This document shows, piece by piece, positions 5,510 through 11,685 of a stretch of DNA of 11,685 nt. Source of the stretch: Acinetobacter sp. N54.MGS-139 (GTDB lineage: Bacteria; Pseudomonadota; Gammaproteobacteria; Burkholderiales; Burkholderiaceae_F); assembly GCA_000980495.1 (NCBI GenBank), contig LARN01000046.1:1-11685 (forward strand), written 5' to 3'. The notes below the pieces were generated by a model, which was not told where the DNA came from, ran no database searches, and was given only the letters and a program-made list of their open reading frames with translations. The position numbers and the translations under genes were made by a program. Every line of letters starts with the position of its first letter. The stretch's first letter is position 1.

Positions 5510-8278
5510 TTAGTCTTGTTTTTTCTGTGCCGCTTTCTTCTGGTCTCCGGCCAACACAAAAGTAATTTCATCAGGTTTGATGTATTTACGCAGTGCAGCA
5601 TTGACATCAGCCGTCGTCAGCTTGGAAATGGCTTCCGCCTGTTTCTTACTGAATACCCATGTACGTTGATTTTCCATCTTGTCGTTCCAGGAGCGGGCAA
5701 CCACATCGTCCTGAGAACGAGCGACCTGCATTGCCTGCAGCAGACCTTTCTTGGCTTCCTCTACCTCTTGATCTGTAAAGCCGTCTTTAATCGCTTTAGC
5801 AATCACGTCGCGGGCACTGGCTTCTGCCTGAAGCATGTTCTGAGGAGCCACAATCGCACGGAAAACAAAGCTACCGTTATCGCCCTTCGCAGGAATACGG
5901 ACGTGAGAACCGGCACCGTAAGAGAGGCCTTCTTTCTGACGCAGTCTTTCAATCAAGCGATTAGAAAGTCCTGTGCCGCCGCCCAGAATCCAGTTGGCAA
6001 CGGTAAGTGCCGGAGCATCCGGAGCTGTGTCGTTGATCGGGAACACGGAGCGAGCAACGATAGTTGCGTTTTCCTTGTCAGGCGTATCAATCACGACGCG
6101 AGTGGCCTGAACAGGACGGTATTCCGTTACGATCGGAGCGTAATGAGCTTTAGAAACGTACTTGGCGTAGTCATCGCGAATGATCTTTTCAACGGCCTTC
6201 GGATCAAAGTCACCGACGATAGAAATCTCACCTCTGGACGTGCCGCCGAATTCTTTATAGAAAGCTCTGACCTGATCAACTGTCAATCTATTTAACTGTT
6301 CCAGCGACTCATCTAAAGAGTATTCATGACGAGGGTCGCCTTTCGGATAAGTATTGAAATGCTGCGTAATCGCATTCTGTGCCAGCGCATCCGGCTTATC
6401 ACGCATGCTTTCAATCATGACCTGCATCTGCTTCTTGAACTGATCAAATTCATCCTGAGGCATGATCGAGTTGTGCATAACATCGAACACCAACTCAAGA
6501 GCGGCTGGAAGATTCTTTCTCGTCGTCGTGAAGTTCGTAATGGAACCGGCCATCTTCAGTTCGGTCATACGATCTTCAATCTCAGAACGCGTCATCGTCT
6601 TTGTTCCGCGGGTCAGCATCGCTGCGGCAACAGGTTGAAGACTGGACTTACCGAAAAGATTCTTCTCGTCACCGGACTTGAACTTCATGCAGACAGTCAC
6701 GGTTTCACCGCGTGTCTGTTTCGGCAGCAGAGCAATATTCAGATCACCGATATCGATACGCTGTGTTCTCTTGTCGAGGTTATCGAAAGAAGAGTCAAAA
6801 GCTTCAATCTTCTGAGCGGCTCCCTGCGGCTTGTAGTTCGCCAGCAGTTCTTCTGCGCTCGGGGCCTTTGTGATCTCTGCGCGCTGAGGATTGTCATCAG
6901 GAATGAAAAGTCCGACGACGCGGTTGTCTCGCACGAAATACTTATCAGCCGCACTATCAGCCTGCTGAGCAGTGACGTCTTTGGTCTTATCGCGTCCGTA
7001 GAAGAAAAGTCTCCAGTCACCAAGTGCAATGTACTCGGACAAACCGACACCGAATCCTTCCGGATCGGCAAAGGCGCGTTCGTACATCGTTTCCATCTGA
7101 GCCTTGGTTCTAGTCAGCTCTTTAGAAGTCACAGGCTTCTGCTTCAGAGAACCTTCAATCGTCTCGATGAGCTTATCTTTAACTTTTTCTAGTGATTCGC
7201 CCTTCTTAACCGAGGCTCCGAAAATCACAAAGCCCGGTTCCTTAGCGCCGACGGCATAGCCGAAGACATTGGCAGCCAAACCGGTTTTAACTAAGGCGTC
7301 ATACAAACGACCGTTAGGAGAGTCAGCCAGTACTTCAGTCGCAACTTCTACACCTAAAGCATCAGGATGCAGAGCGCTCGGAATGCGATAGCCGACAGCC
7401 ACCATCTGAGTTTCACCCTTGCGGCGGATCTCAAAAACGCGCTCACCGTCCGCAGTCGGTTCCACTGTCCATTCAGCAGGAAGCGCTTCTTTCGGATTCT
7501 GAATTAAAGAGAAATCCTTAACGATCCATTCCAGCGTCTTCTGCACGTCGAACTTACCGCTAACGGTTAAAACAGCGTTGTCCGGACGGTAATAGCGATG
7601 ATAGAAAGCCTGAAGGTTTTCGATACGAACGTGCTCAATATCGCTTCTGTTGCCAATAGTGCTCTTGCCGTAGTTATGCCAGTCGTACATCATGGACTGC
7701 ATACGCTTCATCAATACGCTGGACGGACGGTTCTCGCCCATCTCGTATTCATTGCGCACAACGCTCATTTCGCTGTCCAAGTCTTTTTTAGCGATAAAGG
7801 AGTTGCGCATAGCATCTGCACTCCAAGCTAAAGCGAACTTGAGGTTGTCTTCAGTAGCGGTAAAAGACACATAGTAATTTGTGCGATCCAGCCAAGTGGA
7901 ACCGTTCATGCGGAAACCGCGGTTCGTAAATTCTTTGGTCGGATTCGGGAAGTTTTTGCTTCCTTTAAAAATCAGATGCTCGAGCAAATGAGCCATACCG
8001 GTTTCGCCGTAGTTTTCCTGACGAGAGCCGACCAAGTAAGTCATGTTAACGGTCGCCGTATCTTTAGAGGCATCCGGGAAAAGAACCACGCGTAATCCGT
8101 TGACAAGACGGTATTCCGTTACGCCTTCAATACTCGGCCCTTGGGTCACACCGGCCGGAAGTGCAGTACCGGCTTGCGAAACGCTGACCGGTGCTTTTGT
8201 TTCTTCTGCTTGTGTATTCATCATCGTAAAGGCTGAAGCGACACAGGCCGCTACAGCAAGTTTCTTCGCAATTTTCAT
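5510..8278 (-). CDS. Periplasmic M16 (pitrilysin/insulinase family) zinc metallopeptidase
   Basis: A 922-residue two-half M16 peptidase that degrades peptides or unfolded proteins. A Sec signal (MKIAKKLAVAACVASAF, cleavage after about Ala24) places it in the periplasm. The N-terminal half (about 50-480) has the inverted zinc motif HxxEH (His97, Glu100, His101 in HLLEHLIFKG) and the distal Glu177 in VVRNEYEMGEN, so it should be active. The second half (about 500-905) lacks HxxEH, as expected for the structural half of the clamshell, and keeps the substrate-gripping Arg778/Tyr787 pair (RLRQKEGLSYG). Both halves are in one chain, whereas many bacteria use two separate genes. The start is fixed by the signal peptide, but the bases before the ATG (TTATTTTCT) contain no Shine-Dalgarno. 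The gene converges on the flavoprotein unit and stands alone with its own terminator. The specific substrate is unknown. Confidence 0.93.
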   Translation of the reverse strand: MKIAKKLAVAACVASAFTMMNTQAEETKAPVSVSQAGTALPAGVTQGPSIEGVTEYRLVNGLRVVLFPDASKDTATVNMTYLVGSRQENYGETGMAHLLEHLIFKGSKNFPNPTKEFTNRGFRMNGSTWLDRTNYYVSFTATEDNLKFALAWSADAMRNSFIAKKDLDSEMSVVRNEYEMGENRPSSVLMKRMQSMMYDWHNYGKSTIGNRSDIEHVRIENLQAFYHRYYRPDNAVLTVSGKFDVQKTLEWIVKDFSLIQNPKEALPAEWTVEPTADGERVFEIRRKGETQMVAVGYRIPSALHPDALGVEVATEVLADSPNGRLYDALVKTGLAANVFGYAVGAKEPGFVIFGASVKKGESLEKVKDKLIETIEGSLKQKPVTSKELTRTKAQMETMYERAFADPEGFGVGLSEYIALGDWRLFFYGRDKTKDVTAQQADSAADKYFVRDNRVVGLFIPDDNPQRAEITKAPSAEELLANYKPQGAAQKIEAFDSSFDNLDKRTQRIDIGDLNIALLPKQTRGETVTVCMKFKSGDEKNLFGKSSLQPVAAAMLTRGTKTMTRSEIEDRMTELKMAGSITNFTTTRKNLPAALELVFDVMHNSIMPQDEFDQFKKQMQVMIESMRDKPDALAQNAITQHFNTYPKGDPRHEYSLDESLEQLNRLTVDQVRAFYKEFGGTSRGEISIVGDFDPKAVEKIIRDDYAKYVSKAHYAPIVTEYRPVQATRVVIDTPDKENATIVARSVFPINDTAPDAPALTVANWILGGGTGLSNRLIERLRQKEGLSYGAGSHVRIPAKGDNGSFVFRAIVAPQNMLQAEASARDVIAKAIKDGFTDQEVEEAKKGLLQAMQVARSQDDVVARSWNDKMENQRTWVFSKKQAEAISKLTTADVNAALRKYIKPDEITFVLAGDQKKAAQKKQD

Positions 8279-8286
8279 AGAAAATA

Positions 8287-8315
8287 ATTGTCTGTTCTAA
8301 CAAATTGTTTGCTAA
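8287..8315 (-). promoter_or_regulatory. Candidate M16 peptidase promoter close to the start codon
   Basis: On the minus strand, TTAGCA (8315-8310) and GACAAT (8292-8287) are separated by 17 bases, each matching 4 of 6 consensus bases. Transcription would begin about 8280, almost at the ATG (8278). That would give a leaderless or near-leaderless mRNA and fits the absence of a Shine-Dalgarno. The match is weak, and a more distal promoter is equally possible. Confidence 0.3.
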
Positions 8316-8326
8316 GGATAATCCGC

Positions 8327-8340
8327 TTGTCTTAAGACAA
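8327..8340. promoter_or_regulatory. Palindrome TTGTCTTAAGACAA upstream of the M16 peptidase
   Basis: A perfect 14-base palindrome about 50-62 bases before the peptidase start, a good position for an activator or repressor site. Its half-sites and 4-base spacing (TTGTC-N4-GACAA) are the same as in the dyad at 3679-3692. Additional lone TTGTC half-sites lie at 8288-8292 and 8373-8377. Confidence 0.45.
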
Positions 8341-8542
8341 CGTTCGATCAGCTCCCGGAAACCAATAAAACTTTGTCTAATTTGTAAGACTTTTTGTATA
8401 GAAATGAGAAATATTCTTCTTTTCAATATAGTTTTAGCTTGAAGCGCGAAGAATTAATTTAGATTGAGTCTTCATTCATCTGCGTGGCCAATAAGTTATT
8501 TAAAGGAAAGAAATCTCATTCATGTGACTCCAAAAGTAGGAC

Positions 8543-8557
8543 GCGGCCGTTCCTCGC
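8543..8557 (+). repeat. Direct repeat, copy 1 (GCGGCCGTTCCTCGC)
   Basis: It matches copy 2 at 8784-8797 except for one extra G. Both copies are followed by a T-rich run. This copy lies in the gene-free region; its function is unknown. Confidence 0.4.
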
Positions 8558-8577
8558 TTTTCTTTTCGGACTTTTCT

Positions 8578-8591
8578 TCATCAATTGATGA
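8578..8591. promoter_or_regulatory. Perfect 14-base palindrome TCATCAATTGATGA
   Basis: A possible binding site for a dimeric regulator in the middle of the divergent control region. No neighbouring promoter element could be linked to it. Confidence 0.3.
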
Positions 8592-8691
8592 CGATTCACC
8601 GCATTATTAGCCTGCTTAATCCTCCATCCCTCTTGTAGGTGATTTTTCTTTCGTCTAATTCAAAAAATTCAAGAAGTTATTAGAAGTTTCC

Positions 8692-8736
8692 CGGGTACGA
8701 TTTTGAATTACCCGCTCCTCCAAAATTGAGTAGAAT
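8692..8736 (+). promoter_or_regulatory. Candidate parvulin promoter with overlapping dyad
   Basis: TAGAAT at 8731-8736 matches the -10 consensus at 5 of 6 positions. The best -35 at 17 bases is only TTACCC (8708-8713). A dyad CGGGTA/TACCCG (8692-8697, 8709-8714) overlaps this -35, where a repressor could act. The implied 5' leader is about 80 bases. The same TAGAAT hexamer is used in the better yciB promoter. Confidence 0.35.
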
Positions 8737-8783
8737 GTGGCGGTTAACTCAGGCGAAGAAAGCGTCTTAAAGAAGTTAAATAA

Positions 8784-8797
8784 GCGGCCTTCCTCGC
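8784..8797 (+). repeat. Direct repeat, copy 2 (GCGGCCTTCCTCGC)
   Basis: It lies in the probable 5' leader of the parvulin gene, 26 bases before its ATG, and matches copy 1 at 8543-8557 apart from one missing G. Confidence 0.4.
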
Positions 8798-8823
8798 ATT
8801 TTTTGGATGAATTAAATTTAATT

Positions 8824-9630
8824 ATGAAAAAACTCCTTCTCGCAACAGCTCTGGCAGCCCTTACCGCTCCCGTCTTCGCCCAGACCGCCTTCACCGTTAA
8901 CGGTCAGACAGTTTCTGTGGCTGAACAGAAAGAACTTATGAAAGTTCTTGCCGACCGCGGAGTCAAAGACCAGAAACAGCAGCTCGAGGCTGCCCGCAGC
9001 ATCCTCGCTCAGGAAAAACTCATCGAAGAAGCTGCTAAGAAAGCCAATATCGCTCAGGACCCTGCCGTTAAGGCACTGATTGCAGAACGCAAGACCGAGA
9101 TTTACTCTGCTGAACTGGTTCGTAAGAATGCAGCTGCTCATCCGCTGACAGACGCCGACCTCAAGAAGACTTACGAAGAAGTCAAAAAGCAATACGATCC
9201 GAATGAAATCAAAGTTCGTCACATCCTGGTTAAAACCGAGCAGGAAGCCAAAGACATCATTAAGTCTTTAAATGCAGGCGGTGACTTTGCCGCGATCGCA
9301 AAAGAGAAATCTTTGGATCAGGGCACAGCCGCTCAGGGCGGAGAAATCCCGTTCACCAACATCCGCAGAATTGCGATCCCCGGATTTGCTGAAACTGCCA
9401 TGGCTCTGAACAAAGGCTCTCTGCTTCCCGTTCCTTTCCACAGCGCACTCGGTTATCACGTTATCCAGCTTCAGGACAAGCGAGAAGTACCTCTGCCCTC
9501 TTTTGACGCTCTAAAACCTCAGATTCAGAATCTGGCTGCTCAACGTCAGGCCCAGCAGTACATGGCTGATCTGATGAGAAACGCTAAGATCGCAGAAGCC
9601 GCTCCGGCTAAGAAAAAATCCTCTAAGTAA
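8824..9630 (+). CDS. Periplasmic parvulin-type peptidyl-prolyl cis-trans isomerase (PpiC/SurA-like), copy 1
   Basis: A 268-residue exported foldase. I chose ATG 8824, not the frame's upstream GTG at 8737, because it gives a clean Sec signal (MKKLLLATALAALTAPVFA, cleavage before Gln20). The ribosome site is weak (GGA about 15 bases upstream). Mature order: a short 'TAFTVNGQ' strand; a helical chaperone-like region (about 30-125); one parvulin domain (about 129-222) starting IKVRHILVKTEQEA and including the QGGEIPF and LGYHVIQL segments typical of PpiC/SurA; then a helical Ala/Lys-rich tail. It helps fold secreted or outer-membrane proteins in the periplasm. It is monocistronic, between its own promoter region and a strong terminator. 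The gene at 10790 encodes a close paralogue; both begin the mature chain with QTAFTVNGQ and share parvulin motifs. Confidence 0.92.
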   Translation: MKKLLLATALAALTAPVFAQTAFTVNGQTVSVAEQKELMKVLADRGVKDQKQQLEAARSILAQEKLIEEAAKKANIAQDPAVKALIAERKTEIYSAELVRKNAAAHPLTDADLKKTYEEVKKQYDPNEIKVRHILVKTEQEAKDIIKSLNAGGDFAAIAKEKSLDQGTAAQGGEIPFTNIRRIAIPGFAETAMALNKGSLLPVPFHSALGYHVIQLQDKREVPLPSFDALKPQIQNLAAQRQAQQYMADLMRNAKIAEAAPAKKKSSK

Positions 9631-9648
9631 TTTCCATTGATACTTAGG

Positions 9649-9673
9649 AAAGGTCGCTTCGGCGGCCTTTTTT
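9649..9673 (+). terminator. Strong intrinsic terminator after parvulin copy 1
   Basis: The stem GGTCGC/GCGGCC (one G-U pair) is closed by a C(UUCG)G tetraloop, an unusually stable loop, and followed by six Ts; the AAA before the stem can extend pairing. It starts 18 bases past the stop codon and separates this gene from the yciB operon. Confidence 0.9.
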
Positions 9674-9731
9674 GCCAATTGAAAATGAAAATCTCTAAAG
9701 TCGGCTAATAGCGGGGAGAGTAAATAGGATT

Positions 9732-9750
9732 ATCCCTGTAAATTAGGGAT
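9732..9750. repeat. Small inverted repeat ATCCCT-N7-AGGGAT
   Basis: A 6-base dyad about 45 bases upstream of the -35 of the yciB promoter. It could be an operator; nothing else supports this. Confidence 0.25.
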
Positions 9751-9793
9751 GAAACCAGCTGTTCTTAAGAGTCGCGTAATGATATACCACTAT

Positions 9794-9822
9794 TTAACAA
9801 AAAACGGATTTTTAAGTAGAAT
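9794..9822 (+). promoter_or_regulatory. sigma70 promoter of the yciB-bolA-parvulin operon
   Basis: TTAACA (9794-9799) and TAGAAT (9817-9822), each 5 of 6 to consensus, are separated by exactly 17 bases. The start site would be near 9829, giving a leader of about 50 bases before the yciB GTG. Confidence 0.65.
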
Positions 9823-9837
9823 TCATTGAATTTGAAA

Positions 9838-9863
9838 GTTTCATTACCTGAAACGATTTCGTT
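9838..9863 (+). promoter_or_regulatory. Two adjacent small dyads in the yciB leader
   Basis: GTTTCA-N5-TGAAAC (9838-9854) and AACGA-TT-TCGTT (9852-9863) overlap by three bases, so only one hairpin can form at a time. They sit between the predicted transcription start and the ribosome site (GGAA, 9867-9870). They may tune translation or bind a regulator; the stems are short. Confidence 0.3.
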
Positions 9864-9878
9864 GTTGGAAAAAAGAGA

Positions 9879-10493
9879 GTGAAGTTCCTTTACGACCTTT
9901 TGCCGGTGATTTTGTTCTTCGGCACATTTAAAGTTGCTCAGACAAATCCGGACTCTGCGGCTGCGCTTTGCAACCAATGGCTGGGAAGCGGCTTTCAAGC
10001 CGACCAGGCCCCGGTTATTTGTGCCACGGCTGCTGCGATAATCGTGTCGCTTCTTCAGATCGGCGTGAAATTTGTACGCCGTGAGAAGATCGATCCGATG
10101 CTGTGGATTTCTGTTGCCGTCATCTTAGTCTTCGGCTCTCTGACAATCTGGCTTCACGATGAAATGTTCATCAAATGGAAACCCACGATCCTTTACTGGA
10201 TCTTTGGCGGAATCCTTTTGGGCGGTTCTTTCATGCATAAGAACTTCCTTAAGTCGCTTCTCGGTAATAAAGTTTCTCTTCCGGAACCTGCATGGAATAT
10301 TCTCCTTCGCGGTTGGATCGGTTTTTTTGCCGTTACCGGTGTTCTTAATCTTATAGTTGCCTACACATGCTCCACCGACGTGTGGGTGAACTTCAAACTG
10401 TTCGGGCTGATGGGACTGACGCTCCTCTTTACCCTAGGCGTCGGCTTTTATATTTCTCGATTTATCCCTGAATCTGATTCGGAAGGAAAATAA
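9879..10493 (+). CDS. yciB: YciB family inner-membrane protein (intracellular septation protein A)
   Basis: A 204-residue polytopic membrane protein. YciB family members support cell-envelope integrity and septation; the E. coli protein interacts with elongation and division proteins. The start is GTG 9879, with GGAA 8 bases upstream; it gives the typical opening 'MKFLYDLLPVILFFGTFKVA'. Hydrophobic helices are visible at about 4-20, 45-65, 75-91, 103-119, 141-163 and 172-193. The family signature WLHDEMFIKWKPTILYW is at 91-107. Length is slightly above the usual 180-200, with the extended first loop (21-44) often seen in betaproteobacteria. It is the first gene of an operon: the stop is 2 bases before bolA. 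Confidence 0.93.
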   Translation: MKFLYDLLPVILFFGTFKVAQTNPDSAAALCNQWLGSGFQADQAPVICATAAAIIVSLLQIGVKFVRREKIDPMLWISVAVILVFGSLTIWLHDEMFIKWKPTILYWIFGGILLGGSFMHKNFLKSLLGNKVSLPEPAWNILLRGWIGFFAVTGVLNLIVAYTCSTDVWVNFKLFGLMGLTLLFTLGVGFYISRFIPESDSEGK

Positions 10494-10495
10494 AG

Positions 10496-10768
10496 ATGAG
10501 TCACACTCCCACATTAGAAAGAATCAGCCAAGCGCTTGAGCCGATTTTCCCAATCGAGCTTCGCTTTACTGATTACACAAGACCTGAAGCCGGCAGAGCT
10601 CCTGCTGCAGGCTCCCTCTACCACCTCTTTGTCATTTCCAGACGTTTTGAAGGTCTGCCGAAAATTGACCGACACCGAATCGTTTACGAATACTTGAAAC
10701 CTTTTATCGGTCACGGTATTCACAACATCAATATGACATTGCTGGCGCCGAGCGAATCTCGCCACTAA
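10496..10768 (+). CDS. bolA: BolA family protein
   Basis: A 90-residue BolA/IbaG-fold protein. Such proteins pair with monothiol glutaredoxins around [2Fe-2S] clusters and affect morphology and stress responses; DNA binding has been shown for E. coli BolA. Visible family features are the central strand YHLFVISRRFEG (42-53), the RHR-x-VY helix start (59-64) and the invariant C-terminal His76 in GIHNIN. The ribosome site AAGGA ends 8-10 bases before the ATG inside the end of yciB. The 2-base gap to yciB and 21-base gap to the next gene indicate co-transcription. The loop before the central strand (28-40) is rich in Pro/Ala/Gly, as is common in this family. Confidence 0.9.
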   Translation: MSHTPTLERISQALEPIFPIELRFTDYTRPEAGRAPAAGSLYHLFVISRRFEGLPKIDRHRIVYEYLKPFIGHGIHNINMTLLAPSESRH

Positions 10769-10789
10769 TATTTTTATTTGAGGCTGCAG

Positions 10790-11590
10790 GTGCTTAAGTC
10801 CTTTGTGCTCGCCGCTGCGCTTGCCGGCGTCCTTCCTGCAGCCGTTGCTCAAACTGCCTTTACGGTTAACGGACAATTTGTTTCCGTAGAAGAACAAAAG
10901 CAGTTAATGGACTTCCTGAGAGCCAACGGCGTAACCAATGAAAAGCAGCTTAAAAACGCAGCCCGAAGCATTCTTCTCGAACAAAAAATCATCGAACAAG
11001 CTGCCAGAAATGAAGGTCTTCTAGAAGATCCTCGAGTTCGTGTTTTAACTTCGGAAAAACAGGCTCAGCTTTACGGATCGATTCTGAGCCGCCGATATGC
11101 TTCTGAGCATCCGATCACGGAAGAACAGGTTCGGAATCGTTACGACTCACTTCTCTCTAGCTACGATCCACACGAAATCAAATTTCGACATATCTTGGTA
11201 AAGACACCGGAAGAGGCTAGAGAAATTATTCAATCTCTCAAGGTAGGTTCCGATTTTGGTTCTCTCGCTAAAGAGAGATCTTTGGACCAAAGTACCTCTC
11301 AAAACGGCGGACAGATTCCTTTTACGAATATTCGTAATGTCTTGGTTCCGGGCCTCGCCGAAGCCATCCTCGCTCTTCAGCCGGGCAACCTTCTGCCGGT
11401 TCCTTTCAAAAGCAAGCTCGGATATCACGTGGTGCTTCTCGAAGAAAAACGTGAGGTCCCCTTTCCTTCTTATGAAGAAGTTAAGCCAAAAGTGCTTTCA
11501 GAACTTGAAAGACTTCAGACAACAGAGTTCTTGAACGACCTTCAGAAAGACGCAAAAATTCTCAAAGTTTCGGACAGCTCTGTCGACTAG
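10790..11590 (+). CDS. Periplasmic parvulin-type peptidyl-prolyl cis-trans isomerase, copy 2
   Basis: A 266-residue exported foldase and paralogue of the gene at 8824. I chose GTG 10790 because TGAGG (10779-10783) sits 6 bases before it and the signal peptide (MLKSFVLAAALAGVLPAAVA, then QTAF) then aligns end to end with copy 1. A TTG at 10778 would add four residues and sit on the Shine-Dalgarno itself. The parvulin domain is at about 130-223 (IKFRHILVKTPEEA, NGGQIPFTNI, LGYHVVLLEEKREVP), preceded by a helical region at about 30-127. Unlike copy 1 it lacks the Lys-rich tail and ends SDSSVD. As third gene of the yciB-bolA operon it holds the position usual in betaproteobacteria, so it is probably the syntenic original. 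It should assist folding of exported proteins. Confidence 0.91.
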   Translation: MLKSFVLAAALAGVLPAAVAQTAFTVNGQFVSVEEQKQLMDFLRANGVTNEKQLKNAARSILLEQKIIEQAARNEGLLEDPRVRVLTSEKQAQLYGSILSRRYASEHPITEEQVRNRYDSLLSSYDPHEIKFRHILVKTPEEAREIIQSLKVGSDFGSLAKERSLDQSTSQNGGQIPFTNIRNVLVPGLAEAILALQPGNLLPVPFKSKLGYHVVLLEEKREVPFPSYEEVKPKVLSELERLQTTEFLNDLQKDAKILKVSDSSVD

Positions 11591-11612
11591 TACCTTGTAA
11601 CAATAATATTTT

Positions 11613-11651
11613 CGCTTAAAGCTCCGGATACAAATGTCGGAGCTTTATGCG
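11613..11651 (+). terminator. Hairpin ending the yciB-bolA-parvulin operon
   Basis: A perfect 10-base stem TAAAGCTCCG/CGGAGCTTTA (11617-11626, 11638-11647) has an 11-base loop, extended by CGC/GCG after one T-T mismatch. It lies 22 bases past the stop. There is no T-run beyond the CTTTA in the arm, so it may terminate imperfectly or act mainly as 3'-end protection. The stem is symmetric enough to serve both strands. Confidence 0.6.
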
Positions 11652-11685
11652 AGCGTCGCTAGTTGTAAATTGCCAATTAACGACT

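Larger units (their letters stand above)
8279..8823. other. Gene-free divergent control region (545 bases)
   Basis: No convincing gene lies here; the open frames lack signal peptides, RBS or family similarity. It separates the divergent M16 peptidase and parvulin genes. Visible contents are a 14-base palindrome TTGTCTTAAGACAA (8327-8340), a perfect 14-base palindrome TCATCAATTGATGA (8578-8591), a dyad CGGGTA-N11-TACCCG (8692-8714), a -10-like TAGAAT (8731-8736) and a direct repeat (8543-8557, 8784-8797). The stretch from about 8400 to 8640 could hold a small RNA, but no promoter-terminator pair proves it. Confidence 0.7.

Noticed and set aside
5516..7192. Long plus-strand open frames of 259 and 288 codons opposite the peptidase
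   Set aside because: They lie wholly inside the minus-strand M16 gene, have no RBS or recognisable domain, and are the expected antisense shadows of its codon usage.
8127..8426. 99-codon minus-strand frame overlapping the peptidase start
   Set aside because: It overlaps the M16 signal-peptide region out of frame, has no RBS and shows no domain; its upstream half lies in the control region.
8737..8823. Upstream extension of parvulin copy 1
   Set aside because: It would bury the signal peptide that starts at 8824 and overlap the candidate promoter region.
1..11685. CRISPR array, tRNA, rRNA or phage genes
   Set aside because: No regularly spaced repeats, cloverleaf-type sequence, rRNA segments or phage-type genes were seen on reading through the window.

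Overview
The window looks like a chromosomal segment of a gut-associated betaproteobacterium, probably Burkholderiales/Sutterellaceae (Sutterella, Parasutterella or Duodenibacillus type). This is inferred from three things: the yciB-bolA-parvulin gene order typical of betaproteobacteria, the Tat-exported fumarate-reductase-type flavoproteins next to a PhnD-domain (TtrS-like) two-component system, and a base composition that is moderate for Burkholderiales. No rRNA, tRNA or CRISPR array was seen.

Left part (1-5263, accessory respiration module). The left edge is the end of an insertion sequence. It carries the first 26 codons of an IS630-like transposase reading out of the window on the minus strand. 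The IS lies inside a TtrS-like sensor kinase gene and has removed the kinase's N-terminus, including its signal peptide and part of the periplasmic substrate-sensing domain. Downstream are an intact FixJ/TtrR-like response regulator and two exported FAD-dependent oxidoreductases of the fumarate reductase/urocanate reductase superfamily. The first overlaps the regulator by 4 bases. The second follows after 161 bases and has its own strong ribosome binding site. The likely original logic is that a periplasmic acid is sensed by the kinase, the regulator is phosphorylated, and periplasmic reductases use that or a related compound as electron acceptor. Neither reductase has a heme or FMN domain, and no cytochrome gene is present, so the electron donor must be encoded elsewhere. 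Their active sites differ from fumarate reductase and from each other.

Middle (5264-8823). Two intrinsic terminators separate the flavoproteins from a convergent gene for a 922-residue periplasmic M16 (pitrilysin/insulinase-type) zinc peptidase. A gene-free stretch of about 545 bases follows. It acts as the divergent control region between the peptidase and the next gene and contains several dyads and a short direct repeat.

Right part (8824-11651, envelope genes). A periplasmic parvulin-type peptidyl-prolyl isomerase ends at a strong UUCG-loop terminator. A recognisable sigma70 promoter then precedes yciB-bolA-parvulin, a tight three-gene operon ending in another hairpin. The two parvulins flanking yciB-bolA are close paralogues, so this is a local duplication.

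The most interesting points are: the IS-disrupted sensor with an intact output module; a hairpin in the transposase leader placed like the anti-readthrough hairpins of IS10/IS50; the diverged active sites of the two reductases; and a shared TTGTC-N4-GACAA dyad upstream of both the second reductase and the peptidase.
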